Source: Rhodocyclales bacterium
Lineage (GTDB): Bacteria; Pseudomonadota; Gammaproteobacteria; Burkholderiales; Rhodocyclaceae
Assembly (NCBI GenBank): GCA_016215645.1
Contig: JACRIX010000104.1
Coordinates: 1 to 64,000, forward strand
DNA: 64,000 nt
Reading direction: 5' to 3'
The translations under genes were made by a program, and so were the position numbers. This document shows, piece after piece, positions 16,819 through 25,531 of the stretch (positions within the stretch are counted from its first letter, which is position 1; each line of letters starts with the position of its first letter). A model generated the notes under the pieces. That model was not told the DNA's origin. It ran no database searches and worked only from the letters and a program-made list of their open reading frames with translations.

Positions 16819-16933
16819 GGCCCTGTGCACGTCGTGGGTTTTGAACGTTAAAATGTCAATGATGCATCCATCTTCGCCGCGACCCGGAATCCGGCGCCGG
16901 ATCCGGAAATCACTGCGCGGAAACCACTGAGCA

Positions 16934-18943
16934 ATGCCTGGCCTCCTGTCACTCGATCTGTTGCTGATCGCCGCTGCGGCATGGCTGGCGATCGGCCTGT
17001 GCGGGCTCCTGGCGGCGCGCCATCAGGCCCTGGTCAGCCAGGTGCTGTTCCCTGCCGGCGCGCTGGTCGGCCTGTGGGTGGGGGTGACAGGAATCGCGGC
17101 GCTGGGCGGCGATCCGCAAACCGCGGTGCTGGCAATCGGCCTTCCCGACCTGCCCTTTCATTTGCGCCTCGACAATCTCTCGGCGACCTTCGCGATCCTG
17201 CTGGGCCTGACCTCCGCCGGCATTTCGGTGTATTCCGCCGGCTACTTCGGCAAGGGCGATGTTGCCGGCCTGGGCACGCTCTGCCTCGAATACCACCTCT
17301 TTCTCGCCAGCATGCTGATGGTGCTGCTGGCCGATGATGCCTACGCCTTCATGGTGGCCTGGGAGTGCATGGCTTTGTCGTCGTTCTTTCTCGTCACCAC
17401 CGACCACAAGCACGAGGAAATCCGCAACGCCGGTTTTCTCTATCTGCTGATCGCCCATATCGGCGCCATCGGCATCCTGCTGTGCTTCGGCGTCATGACC
17501 GGCGGTGCCGGCGATTACAGCTTCGCCGCGATGCGCAGCCAGGAACTCGCGCCCTTCTGGACCTCGGCCGCCTTCCTGCTGGCGCTGGCCGGCTTCGGCG
17601 CCAAGGCCGGCCTGGTGCCCTTGCATGTCTGGCTGCCCGAGGCGCACCCGGCGGCGCCCTCGCCGGTGTCGGCGATGATGTCCGGCGTAATGCTGAAAAC
17701 GGCAATCTACGGCTTGCTCCGGGTCAGCTTCGATCTGCTGCACACGACGATCTGGTGGTGGGGTGTGGTCGCCCTCGTTGTCGGTCTCGTCACCGCCCTG
17801 TTCGGCGTGCTCTATGCCACGGTGCAAAACGACATGAAGCGCCTGCTGGCCTATTCCTCGATCGAGAACATCGGCCTGATCGCCGTGGCCATCGGCCTGA
17901 CCCTGATCTTCCACGCCTATGGCATGGATGCACTGGCGGCGCTGGCCATGACGGCCGTGCTCTACCACTGCCTGGCCCATGCCGGCTTCAAGAGCCTGTT
18001 GTTCCTGTGCACCGGTTCGGTGCTGCATGCCACCCAAGAGCGCAACCTCGGCAAGCTGGGCGGCCTGATCCATCCCATGCCCTGGGTGGCCTGGCTGGCC
18101 CTGGCCGGGATCATCGCCGGCGCCGGCCTGCCGCCGCTCTCCGGCTTCGTCTCCGAATGGCTGCTGCTGCAAGGCTTCCTCTTTTCGCCGGGACTCCCTC
18201 ATCCCTGGCTCAACATGGTGGTGCCGGTGGCCGCCGCCCTGGTGGTGCTGGTCGCGGCGCTGGCCGGCTTCGCCATGGTCAAGTTCTACGGCATCATCTT
18301 CCTCGGCCAGATGCGCGAGCCGGCGCTCAAGGATGCCCACGACGCCGGTCCATGGGAGCGGGTGGGGCTGGTCTGGCTTGCCCTGATCACGCTGTTCCTG
18401 GGCGTCATGCCCTCGACGGTGATCCTGCGCCTGGATGCTGCGACACGCCAGCTGCTCGGTGCCGGGCTGTCCGATACCCTGAAGGAGCAGGGCTGGTGGA
18501 TGCTGGCGCCGATCTCGGCCGAGCGCGCCAGCTACGAGCCCATGCTGGTGCTGGTGACCATCGCCGCGACACTGCTGTTGTCGCGCTGGCTGGTGCGCAG
18601 TCTTTACCACGGCCGGGTGCGGCGCAGTTCGCCCTGGGATTGCGGTTACCACTTCGAGGGGCCGCGCGCCCAGGACACGGCCGAGGGCTTCAGCCAGCCG
18701 ATCCGCCGCATCTTCGAGCCGGTATTCCGCATGCAGCGGCACTTCCCTGCCGCGCGCGACACGCAGCCCTTCTACAGCGTCAAGGTCGAGGATCATTTCT
18801 GGTACTGGTGCTATCTGCCGATCGCCCGGCTGGCCAACTGGATTTCTGCCCTGATCGTGACCTTGCAAGGTGGGCGCATCGCGATTTACCTCATGTACAG
18901 CTTCATCACCCTGCTGGTGTTGTTGATGGTGGCGAGGCCATGA
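16934..18943 (+). CDS. hyfB: HyfB-like antiporter-type subunit of an Ehr/hydrogenase-4-like complex
   Basis: 669 residues, multi-spanning, NuoL/MrpA-related. Antiporter-type motifs are AWECMALSSFFLVTTDHKHE (conserved Glu), GAKAGLVPLHVWLPEAHPAAP (conserved Lys), KRLLAYSSIENIG and HAGFKSLLFL. HyfB homologues form proton-pumping arms of membrane-bound hydrogenases. The C-terminal extension (SPWDCGYHFEGPRAQDTAEG) is usual for HyfB. It is the first gene of six; the 115-bp gap before it has an AT-rich TAAAAT (16849-16854) that may be a -10 box. The stop codon lies inside the first hairpin of the array that follows. Confidence 0.9.
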   Translation: MPGLLSLDLLLIAAAAWLAIGLCGLLAARHQALVSQVLFPAGALVGLWVGVTGIAALGGDPQTAVLAIGLPDLPFHLRLDNLSATFAILLGLTSAGISVYSAGYFGKGDVAGLGTLCLEYHLFLASMLMVLLADDAYAFMVAWECMALSSFFLVTTDHKHEEIRNAGFLYLLIAHIGAIGILLCFGVMTGGAGDYSFAAMRSQELAPFWTSAAFLLALAGFGAKAGLVPLHVWLPEAHPAAPSPVSAMMSGVMLKTAIYGLLRVSFDLLHTTIWWWGVVALVVGLVTALFGVLYATVQNDMKRLLAYSSIENIGLIAVAIGLTLIFHAYGMDALAALAMTAVLYHCLAHAGFKSLLFLCTGSVLHATQERNLGKLGGLIHPMPWVAWLALAGIIAGAGLPPLSGFVSEWLLLQGFLFSPGLPHPWLNMVVPVAAALVVLVAALAGFAMVKFYGIIFLGQMREPALKDAHDAGPWERVGLVWLALITLFLGVMPSTVILRLDAATRQLLGAGLSDTLKEQGWWMLAPISAERASYEPMLVLVTIAATLLLSRWLVRSLYHGRVRRSSPWDCGYHFEGPRAQDTAEGFSQPIRRIFEPVFRMQRHFPAARDTQPFYSVKVEDHFWYWCYLPIARLANWISALIVTLQGGRIAIYLMYSFITLLVLLMVARP

Positions 18944-19130
18944 GCAAGGCACACCTTGCTCATGGCCTTGCCTTGCCGGCCCAATTGGGGGCACCCCCTC
19001 CCAACCGCCCACGGCAGGCTTTGCAAAGCCTGCCGGCTGCGGCGGCGCAGAGCAGTGCTCTGCGAAACCCCGCCTTCGCCCCCCGCCGAGCGGGGGAGGC
19101 GACCAGTGAGCCCTGCCAGTTTGGCAGGGC
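18940..19130. repeat. Array of five consecutive hairpins between hyfB and hyfC
   Basis: Five inverted repeats in 191 bp: (1) 10-bp arms at 18940-18949 and 18954-18963, spanning the hyfB stop; (2) a perfect 24-bp palindrome at 19012-19035; (3) 9-bp arms with a 1-nt loop at 19046-19064; (4) CCCCCGC/GCGGGGG at 19080-19096; (5) 9-bp arms at 19110-19118 and 19122-19130. No U-tract follows any of them, so they are not classical terminators. The region encodes no convincing protein. Every other junction in this operon is 4 bp or less. Confidence 0.8.
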
Positions 19131-19142
19131 AGGGTTGGGCAA

Positions 19143-20099
19143 ATGATCAGCATTTCCGGATTCCTCGGCCAGGCCTTCGCCATCCTCCTGGCGCTGTTCC
19201 TTGCGCCACTGCTTTCGGGCTGGGTGGGCCAGTGCCGCGCCTGGTTCCAGAGCCGCACGGCGCCGCCACTGCTGCTGCCGTATTACATGTTGCAGAAGCT
19301 GTTCAACAAGGATGTGGTGCTGGCACACAACGCGTCCTCGCTGTTCCGCGCCGCGCCCTTCGTCATCTTTGGCTGCATGGTGTTGGCCTGCGCCATCGTG
19401 CCGACCCTGTCCACCGACCTGCCCTTCGCGCCGGCGGCCGATGCCCTGGCCCTGGTCGGCGTCTTTGGCCTGGCGCGCATTTTCATCGCCCTGGCGGGCA
19501 TGGACATCGGCACCGCCTTCGGCAGCCTCGGCGGGCGGCGCGAGATGCTGGTCGGCTTCCTCGCCGAGCCGGCCCTGCTGATGGTGTTTTTTACCCTGGC
19601 GATGATTGCCCAGTCGACCTCGCTGGCCACCATCGTCGAGACCCTGGCCCATCGCGAACTGGTGATCTACCCGAGCCTGGCGTTTGCCGGCGTCGCCTTC
19701 ACCTTCGTTTCGCTGGCCGAAAACGCCCGCGTGCCGGTGGATAACCCGGCGACGCACCTCGAACTGACCATGATCCACGAGGCCATGATCCTCGAATACA
19801 CCGGCCGCCACCTGGCGCTGATCGAGTGGGCCGCCAGCCTCAAGTTGTACGCCTATTCCTGTCTCGGGCTGGCGCTGTTCTTTCCCTGGGGCATTGCCCC
19901 GGGCGATGACATCGTCGCCCTGATTGCGGCGATTCCGCTGCTGGTGTTCAAGCTCGCCATCGGCGGTTTCCTGCTTGCCGCGATTGAGACCGTCAACGCC
20001 AAGATGCGCATCTTCCGCGCCCCCGAGTTCCTCGGTACGGCCTTCATGCTGGCGGTGCTCGGCCTGCTGGTGCGCCTGCTGCTGGAGGTACGGACGTGA
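19143..20099 (+). CDS. hyfC: HyfC-like (NuoH-type) membrane subunit
   Basis: 318 residues with about eight hydrophobic segments. Signatures of the NuoH/HyfC/HycD family: WFQSRTAPPLLLPYYMLQKL near residue 35, DIGTAFGSLGGRREM, FVSLAENARVPVDNPATHLE and LTMIHEAMILEYTGRHLAL. This subunit anchors the soluble HyfG-HyfI module to the membrane. The start follows the hairpin array by 12 bp. The stop overlaps the next start (GTGA). Confidence 0.92.
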   Translation: MISISGFLGQAFAILLALFLAPLLSGWVGQCRAWFQSRTAPPLLLPYYMLQKLFNKDVVLAHNASSLFRAAPFVIFGCMVLACAIVPTLSTDLPFAPAADALALVGVFGLARIFIALAGMDIGTAFGSLGGRREMLVGFLAEPALLMVFFTLAMIAQSTSLATIVETLAHRELVIYPSLAFAGVAFTFVSLAENARVPVDNPATHLELTMIHEAMILEYTGRHLALIEWAASLKLYAYSCLGLALFFPWGIAPGDDIVALIAAIPLLVFKLAIGGFLLAAIETVNAKMRIFRAPEFLGTAFMLAVLGLLVRLLLEVRT

Positions 20100-20764
20100 C
20101 CGCGTCCATACCCCTGTCCGCGCAGCTGATCAACCTGTTCGCTGCGGTGATCCTGCTGCTGGCCTTTGCCATGCTGGCGCAGCGGCGCATGCATTCGCTG
20201 GTCAATCTGTTCGCCCTGCAGGGCCTGGCCTTGTGCCTGGCGACGCTGGTGGCGGCGGTCTCCACCGGACAGGTGCATCTTTACTTCTCGGCGGGACTGA
20301 CCCTGCTGCTCAAGGTGCTGGCGCTGCCCTGGATCCTTTACCGCCTGGTACGCCAACTCAACATCAAGGGCGACGTCGAAGCGCTGATCAACATTCCCAC
20401 CATCATGCTGGTCGGCATCGGGCTGGTGATGGTGGCCTTCAACGTCGCGCTGCCGATTTCGGAGCTTTCCCACACCATCACCCGTGGCACCCTGGGCATT
20501 GCCCTGGCCGTGGTCATGCTGGCCTTCCTGATGATGATCACGCGACAGAAGGCGATCAGCCAGGTGGTCGGTTTCCTTTCGATGGAAAACGGCTTGTTCC
20601 TCGCCGCTACCAGTGCCACCTACGGCATGCCCATGGTGGTCGAGCTCGGCATCGCGCTCGACGTGCTGGTCGGCATGATCATCCTCGGCGTGTTTTTCTT
20701 CCAGATCCGCGACCAGTTCGACAGCCTGGACATTCGCCACATGGAAAAACTGAAAGATAGCTGA
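20096..20764 (+). CDS. hyfE: HyfE-like membrane subunit
   Basis: 222 residues, multi-spanning, related to HyfE and the NuoK/MrpC-type subunit. It contains SLVNLFALQGLALCLATLVA and the C-terminal FLSMENGLFLAATSATYGMP with a membrane glutamate, typical of HyfE. The GTG at 20096 overlaps the hyfC stop. It probably contributes to the proton path beside the antiporter-type subunits. Confidence 0.9.
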   Translation: MTASIPLSAQLINLFAAVILLLAFAMLAQRRMHSLVNLFALQGLALCLATLVAAVSTGQVHLYFSAGLTLLLKVLALPWILYRLVRQLNIKGDVEALINIPTIMLVGIGLVMVAFNVALPISELSHTITRGTLGIALAVVMLAFLMMITRQKAISQVVGFLSMENGLFLAATSATYGMPMVVELGIALDVLVGMIILGVFFFQIRDQFDSLDIRHMEKLKDS

Positions 20765-20768
20765 GGTC

Positions 20769-22220
20769 ATGGATTTCTTCATCCTCATGCTTTCCATTCC
20801 CCTCGTCAGCGGCGCGCTGCTGACGATCGTGGGCGAACGCGACTGGGCGCCCAACCTCAATGTCATCGCCAGCCTCGGCACCTTCCTTGCGGCCGTCGGC
20901 CTCACCGGCGAGATCGTCGCCAACGGGCCGCGCTTTGCCGTCGGCGAGCAGTTTTTCATTGATTCGCTGAACGTCTTCTTCGTTGCGCTGACGGCCTTTG
21001 TCGGTTTGACCACCAGCATTTTCTCCGGTCCCTACATGAGGATCGAGCGCGATCGCGGGCGTCTGACCAAACCGCGCCTGCGCCTCTACAAGAGCATGTA
21101 CCAGCTCTTCATGTTCACCATGCTGGCGGCGCTGACCACCAACAACCTCGGCATCCTCTGGGTGGCGATGGAGGCGGCGACGCTGACCACGGTGCTGCTG
21201 GTTTCGCTCTACCGCAGCCCGGCCAGCCTCGAAGCGGCGTGGAAGTACTTCATCCTGTGCGGCGTCGGCATCGCCCAGGCGCTGTTCGGCACCGTGCTGC
21301 TCTACTTCGCCGCCGAGCGTGTGCTGGGCGCGGCGGGCAATGCGCTGCTGTGGACCCACCTGGTCGATGTCAAGAGCCAGCTTGAACCGACCATCATGGC
21401 GCTGTCCTTCATTTTCCTGCTGGTCGGCTACGGCACCAAGGTGGGTCTGGCGCCATTGCACAACTGGCTGCCCGACGCCCACGCCGAGGGCCCGACGCCG
21501 GTGTCGGCGGTACTTTCCGGCCTGCTGCTGAACGTCGCCCTGTACGCCATCCTGCGCTGCAAGGTGCTGGCCGACGGTGCCTTGCCCGAGGGCTATGCCG
21601 GCAATTTGATGATCGGCTTCGGCCTGTTCACCCTGCTGCTCGCGGCCTTCTTCCTGTCGCGGCAGAAGGACGTCAAGCGCATGTTCGCCTACTCGTCGAT
21701 CGAGCACATGGGCCTGATCACCTTTGCCTTCGGCATGGGCGGGCCGATCGCCAACTTCGCCGGCCTGCTGCACATGACCATGCATTCGCTGACCAAGTCG
21801 GCGATCTTCTTTGCCGTCGGCCATGCCACGCAGAAGACCGAAACCCAACTCATGGAACACATCCGCGGCCTGATGAAGATCAACCCGCTGATCGGCTGGG
21901 GCCTGATGCTGGGCACCCTGGCGATACTCGGCATGCCGCCCTTCGGTGTCTTCGCCAGCGAGTTCATGATCCTGACCCACGCCATGAAGCATTTCCCCTG
22001 GACCACGCCCATCCTGCTGCTGGCGCTGGGCGTCGCCTTCGCCTCGATCTTCAGCAAGGTGCAACCCATGGTCTTCGGTGAGACCGAGGCGAAGCGCCTG
22101 CCGCATGCGCCGGCGATCACGCCGGTGTTCCTGCATCTGGGCATCGTGCTGATGCTGGGCCTCTACATTCCGCCTTACCTGACGCGCTGGTTCCACGAAG
22201 CCGCGCGCATGCTCGGCTAG
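20769..22220 (+). CDS. hyfF: HyfF-like antiporter-type subunit
   Basis: 483 residues, NuoN/NuoM/MrpD-like. Motifs are LGILWVAMEAATLTTVLLVS (conserved Glu), YGTKVGLAPLHNWLPDAHAE (conserved Lys), KRMFAYSSIEHMGLITFAFG and HSLTKSAIFFAVGHA. This is the second antiporter-like subunit of the complex. No HyfD-type third one is present in the window. It starts 4 bp after hyfE. Confidence 0.92.
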   Translation: MDFFILMLSIPLVSGALLTIVGERDWAPNLNVIASLGTFLAAVGLTGEIVANGPRFAVGEQFFIDSLNVFFVALTAFVGLTTSIFSGPYMRIERDRGRLTKPRLRLYKSMYQLFMFTMLAALTTNNLGILWVAMEAATLTTVLLVSLYRSPASLEAAWKYFILCGVGIAQALFGTVLLYFAAERVLGAAGNALLWTHLVDVKSQLEPTIMALSFIFLLVGYGTKVGLAPLHNWLPDAHAEGPTPVSAVLSGLLLNVALYAILRCKVLADGALPEGYAGNLMIGFGLFTLLLAAFFLSRQKDVKRMFAYSSIEHMGLITFAFGMGGPIANFAGLLHMTMHSLTKSAIFFAVGHATQKTETQLMEHIRGLMKINPLIGWGLMLGTLAILGMPPFGVFASEFMILTHAMKHFPWTTPILLLALGVAFASIFSKVQPMVFGETEAKRLPHAPAITPVFLHLGIVLMLGLYIPPYLTRWFHEAARMLG

Positions 22221-22222
22221 CC

Positions 22223-23785
22223 ATGCAGATCTGTTCCTTCCCCGCCATCGACTTCAGCCGCCAGCCGGGAATCGGCGCGCCGGTGTGGCGCGGTCGTGCC
22301 GCCAGCGGTGCCGAGCTGCACGATTTCGCTGGGGCGGCGAGAGAAGTCGGCGCCCGCATCACGGCGATCTGGGGCAGCGACCGTCGCGGGCAGGGGCAGG
22401 GATTCCGCCTGCATTGCGTGTTCGGCATCGAAGCCGGCCATGCCTGGGTCAGCCTCGACTTGCCGGCCGCGGCGCCGAGCTATCCGGATCTCGCGAATGT
22501 GTTCGCCGCCGCCAATCGCATGCAGCGCGCCACGCGCGACATGGTCGGCATCGGCATTGACGGCGGCGACCAGCGACCCTGGCTGCGCCACGGCGGCTGG
22601 CCGGCGGACTGGTTCCCGCTGCGCCACGATGCCGGTGAGCCGCCAGAATTCGCGAACCTGCCGACCGACTACGATTTCGTCAAGGTGGGCGGCGAAGGCG
22701 CGCACGAAATCCCGGTCGGCCCCATCCATGCCGGGATCATCGAGCCGGGCCACTTCCGCTTTTCGGTGGTCGGCGAACGCGTGCTGCGCCTCGAACAACG
22801 TCTGGGTTACCAGCACAAAGGCGTGGAAAGGCTGTTCATCGGCGCCGACATCGCGCAGGGTGCGAAGCTGGTCGGCCGTGTCTCCGGCGATTCCGCCTGC
22901 GCCTTTGCCTGGGCCTATGCCGATGCCGTCGAAGCCGCCTGCGCAACCGCCGCACCGCCGCGGGCACTGGCCTTGCGCGCGCTGATGCTGGAGCGCGAGC
23001 GAGTCGCCAACCACCTTGGCGACCTTGGCGCGCTGGGCAACGACGCCGCCTTCGCCTTCGGCCTGACGCACTACCTGCGCCTCAAGGAAGACTGGGTGCG
23101 GCTCAACGCCAGGCTATTTGGCCATCGCTTCCTGTTCGACCGCATCGTTCCCGGCGGCGTCGCCTGCGACATCGATGCGGCGGGTCTGGCCGCCATCGTC
23201 GAGCAATGCGGCGCCATCGAGACTGCGGTGAAGGCGCTGCGCGAACTGTACGACGAGCACTCCGGCCTGCAGGACCGCTTCGTCACCACCGGCATCATCG
23301 ACAGCGACCTGGCGCGCGAGCTGTCGCTTTCCGGCATGGCGGCGCGCGCCACCGGCATGCTGCTCGACGGCCGCGCCCATCGCCAGGGCTATACGCCGCC
23401 GCCGCCCTACACCGGGCTCGGCGTGCGTCCCGCCACCGACGAGCGCGGCGACGTCGCCGCCCGTGTTGCGGTGCGCTTCGACGAGATTTTTGAATCCCTG
23501 CGCCTGCTGCGCCTGCTGGCGGTGGGCATGCCCGGTGGCGCCACGTGCATCGATGTCGCCCCGGTCGCCGGTGGCTCTGGCCTCGGTGTCGTCGAAGGCT
23601 GGCGCGGCGAAGTCGCGGTGGGTGTCGAACTCGACGGCGCGGGCCGCCTGGCGCGGGTGCATCCGCATGATCCCTCCTGGCAGGCCTGGCTGGCGCTGGA
23701 GTTCGCCGTGCTGCGCGACATCGTTCCCGATTTCCCGTTGATCAACAAGTCCTTCAATCTCTCGTATTCGGGGGTGGATCTGTGA
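22223..23785 (+). CDS. hyfG: HyfG-like large subunit lacking all four Ni-Fe ligand cysteines (Ehr type)
   Basis: 520 residues. Residues 1 to about 150 are a NuoC-like domain and the rest is the NuoD/hydrogenase large-subunit fold (VGPIHAGIIEPGHFRFSVVG, RLEQRLGYQHKGVERLF). In true [NiFe] enzymes the first ligand pair is R-x-C-G-x-C; here it reads RVSGDSAC (219-226), with Ser221 and Ser224 in place of the cysteines. The C-terminal DPC-x2-C is replaced by KSFNLSYSG (509-517). It therefore cannot build a Ni-Fe centre and should belong to an energy-converting hydrogenase-related (Ehr) complex that couples another redox reaction to ion transport. It starts 2 bp after hyfF. Confidence 0.9.
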   Translation: MQICSFPAIDFSRQPGIGAPVWRGRAASGAELHDFAGAAREVGARITAIWGSDRRGQGQGFRLHCVFGIEAGHAWVSLDLPAAAPSYPDLANVFAAANRMQRATRDMVGIGIDGGDQRPWLRHGGWPADWFPLRHDAGEPPEFANLPTDYDFVKVGGEGAHEIPVGPIHAGIIEPGHFRFSVVGERVLRLEQRLGYQHKGVERLFIGADIAQGAKLVGRVSGDSACAFAWAYADAVEAACATAAPPRALALRALMLERERVANHLGDLGALGNDAAFAFGLTHYLRLKEDWVRLNARLFGHRFLFDRIVPGGVACDIDAAGLAAIVEQCGAIETAVKALRELYDEHSGLQDRFVTTGIIDSDLARELSLSGMAARATGMLLDGRAHRQGYTPPPPYTGLGVRPATDERGDVAARVAVRFDEIFESLRLLRLLAVGMPGGATCIDVAPVAGGSGLGVVEGWRGEVAVGVELDGAGRLARVHPHDPSWQAWLALEFAVLRDIVPDFPLINKSFNLSYSGVDL

Positions 23786-24294
23786 TTCCGCTCATCCGCC
23801 ACATCTTCCGCACCGGCATCCTCACCGAGCCGCAGGCGCCTGCCACGGACGGACCGCAGCGCGAGGTCGAACGCCTGCACGACGAACTGCTCGGCATCCT
23901 CGGTCGCGCCCTGACCATCCGCGAAGTCGATGCCGGCTCGTGCAACGCCTGCGAGCTGGAAGTGCATGCGATGAACAACCCCTATTACAACCTCGAAGGC
24001 AAGGGGATCAAGTTCGTCGCCAGTCCGCGCCATGCCGACATGCTGCTGGTCAGCGGCCCGGTGACCAAGAACATGGAAAACGCCCTGCGGCGCGCCTGGG
24101 AATGCACGCCCGATCCCAAGCTGGTGGTGGCGATCGGCGACTGCGGCTGCGATGCCGGCGTGTTCGGCAAGAGCTACGCCAGCTGTGGTGGCGTAAGCGA
24201 CGTGGTGCCGGTCGATGTGCGGGTGCCGGGCTGCCCGCCGACGCCGCTGGCGATGATGCAGGGCATCCTCGCGGCGGTGCGCAAGGCGAGGTAG
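23782..24294 (+). CDS. hyfI: HyfI-like (NuoB-type) [4Fe-4S] subunit
   Basis: 170 residues. The four cluster ligands expected for the proximal [4Fe-4S] centre are present: SCNACE (Cys54, Cys57), GDCGCD (Cys121) and PGCPPTP (Cys151). Thus the electron-entry cluster is intact while the catalytic partner HyfG has lost its metal site. The GTG at 23782 overlaps the hyfG stop (GTGA). It ends the cluster; HyfA, HyfH, HyfD and maturation genes are not nearby. The next gene, lldD, is convergent after 37 bp. Confidence 0.92.
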   Translation: MIPLIRHIFRTGILTEPQAPATDGPQREVERLHDELLGILGRALTIREVDAGSCNACELEVHAMNNPYYNLEGKGIKFVASPRHADMLLVSGPVTKNMENALRRAWECTPDPKLVVAIGDCGCDAGVFGKSYASCGGVSDVVPVDVRVPGCPPTPLAMMQGILAAVRKAR

Positions 24295-24331
24295 GGCGCC
24301 ACAAGAGTCGGCGCTCACGACACGGCGATTT

Positions 24332-25501
24332 TCAGCCCGGCAGGGCGCCGCGGTCGAGCGAGCGTACGTCGGTAACGCCGGTCAGCGCCAGCGCGACGTC
24401 CATTTCCTTCTTCATCGTCGCCAGTACATGGGCAACACCGGCTTCGCCGCGTGCGGCGACGGCATAGCCCCAGGCGCGGCCGATCATGCAGGCGCGGGCA
24501 CCCAATGCCAGTGCCTTGACCACGTCGAGTCCGCTGCGCACCCCGCCGTCCATCAGCAGCTCGATCCGGTCGCCGACGGCATCGGCAATGCGTGGCAGGG
24601 CGGTGATGGCGGCCTCGACGCCGTCGAGCTGGCGCCCACCGTGGTTGGAAACGACGATGCCGTCGGCGCCGACGCTCGCGGCCTGGCGCGCATCCTCGAC
24701 GTCGAGCACGCCCTTGAGCACGATCTTGCCGGGCCAGTTCTCGCGCACCCAGGTGATGTCATTCCAGGTCACGGCCGGGTCGAACTGGCTGTCCACCCAG
24801 GCCTTGAACTCGGGCAGGCTGCGCGCATCCGGTACTGCACGGGTGAGGTTGCCGAAGGTCAGCGGCTTGCCGCGGATGCCGACATCGAGCAGCCAGCCGG
24901 GGTGGGAGAGGATGTCCCAGGCCTTGCACAGCTTGCCGCCCAGTGAAAGACCGCCGGCCATGCCGTTGCGGATGTCGCGGTAGCGCGCGCCCATCACGGC
25001 GAGGTCCACGGTCAGCACCAGCACCGGGCAGCCGGCGGCGTGGGCGCGCTGCATCAGCTCACGGGCGAAGCCGCGGTCGCGCATGACGTAAAGCTGGTAC
25101 CAGAAAGGAGAGGCAGTGGCGGCGCGGACTTCCTCGATCGAGCAGATCGACACCGTGGATTCGCAGAAGGGAATCCCGGCGGCTTCGGCGGCCCGCGCCG
25201 CCTGTACTTCGGCACGGCGGGCGAAGGCGCCGGCAATGCCGATCGGCGCCAGCACCACGGGCATGGCAAGTTCCTGGCCGAGCACGCGGGTCGACAGCTT
25301 GAGCGAGGAAACATCGCGCAGCACACGCTGGCGCAGCTTCAGGCGCTGGAAGCCGCGCAGGTTCTCGCCGGCCGTGACTTCGTCATAGGCGGCGCCATCC
25401 ATGTAGTCGAACAGGTGGCGCGGCAGGTGCCGGCGCGCCAGTTCCCGGTAATCGGCGGCTGTGGCGGGGGCGAGGCCCATTCCGCGGGTATCGGGGTTCA
25501 T
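24332..25501 (-). CDS. lldD: L-lactate dehydrogenase / FMN-dependent alpha-hydroxy acid dehydrogenase
   Basis: 389 residues. Family motifs: RHLFDYMDGAAYDEVT near residue 25, LAPIGIAG, YQLYVMRDRG, VLTVDLAVMGARYRDIRNG, the Lys of IVLKGVLDVEDA and the active-site SNHGGRQLDG, then DGGVRSGLDVVKALALGA. It oxidises L-lactate (or a related 2-hydroxy acid) to the 2-oxoacid and passes electrons to the quinone pool. The start at 25501 fits the family N-terminus. It lies directly behind the regulator gene (30-bp gap), so lactate use may be controlled by that two-component system. Mandelate or glycolate are alternative substrates. Confidence 0.88.
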   Translation of the reverse strand: MNPDTRGMGLAPATAADYRELARRHLPRHLFDYMDGAAYDEVTAGENLRGFQRLKLRQRVLRDVSSLKLSTRVLGQELAMPVVLAPIGIAGAFARRAEVQAARAAEAAGIPFCESTVSICSIEEVRAATASPFWYQLYVMRDRGFARELMQRAHAAGCPVLVLTVDLAVMGARYRDIRNGMAGGLSLGGKLCKAWDILSHPGWLLDVGIRGKPLTFGNLTRAVPDARSLPEFKAWVDSQFDPAVTWNDITWVRENWPGKIVLKGVLDVEDARQAASVGADGIVVSNHGGRQLDGVEAAITALPRIADAVGDRIELLMDGGVRSGLDVVKALALGARACMIGRAWGYAVAARGEAGVAHVLATMKKEMDVALALTGVTDVRSLDRGALPG

Positions 25502-25531
25502 CCGGACTCCTCCTTGGCGGTGGGCAAGCAC

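Noticed and set aside
16841-16859. FNR-like inverted repeat TTGA...TCAA before hyfB
   Set aside because: The half sites are 11 bp apart, too far for FNR/CRP, and the remainder does not match; only a weak -10 is left.
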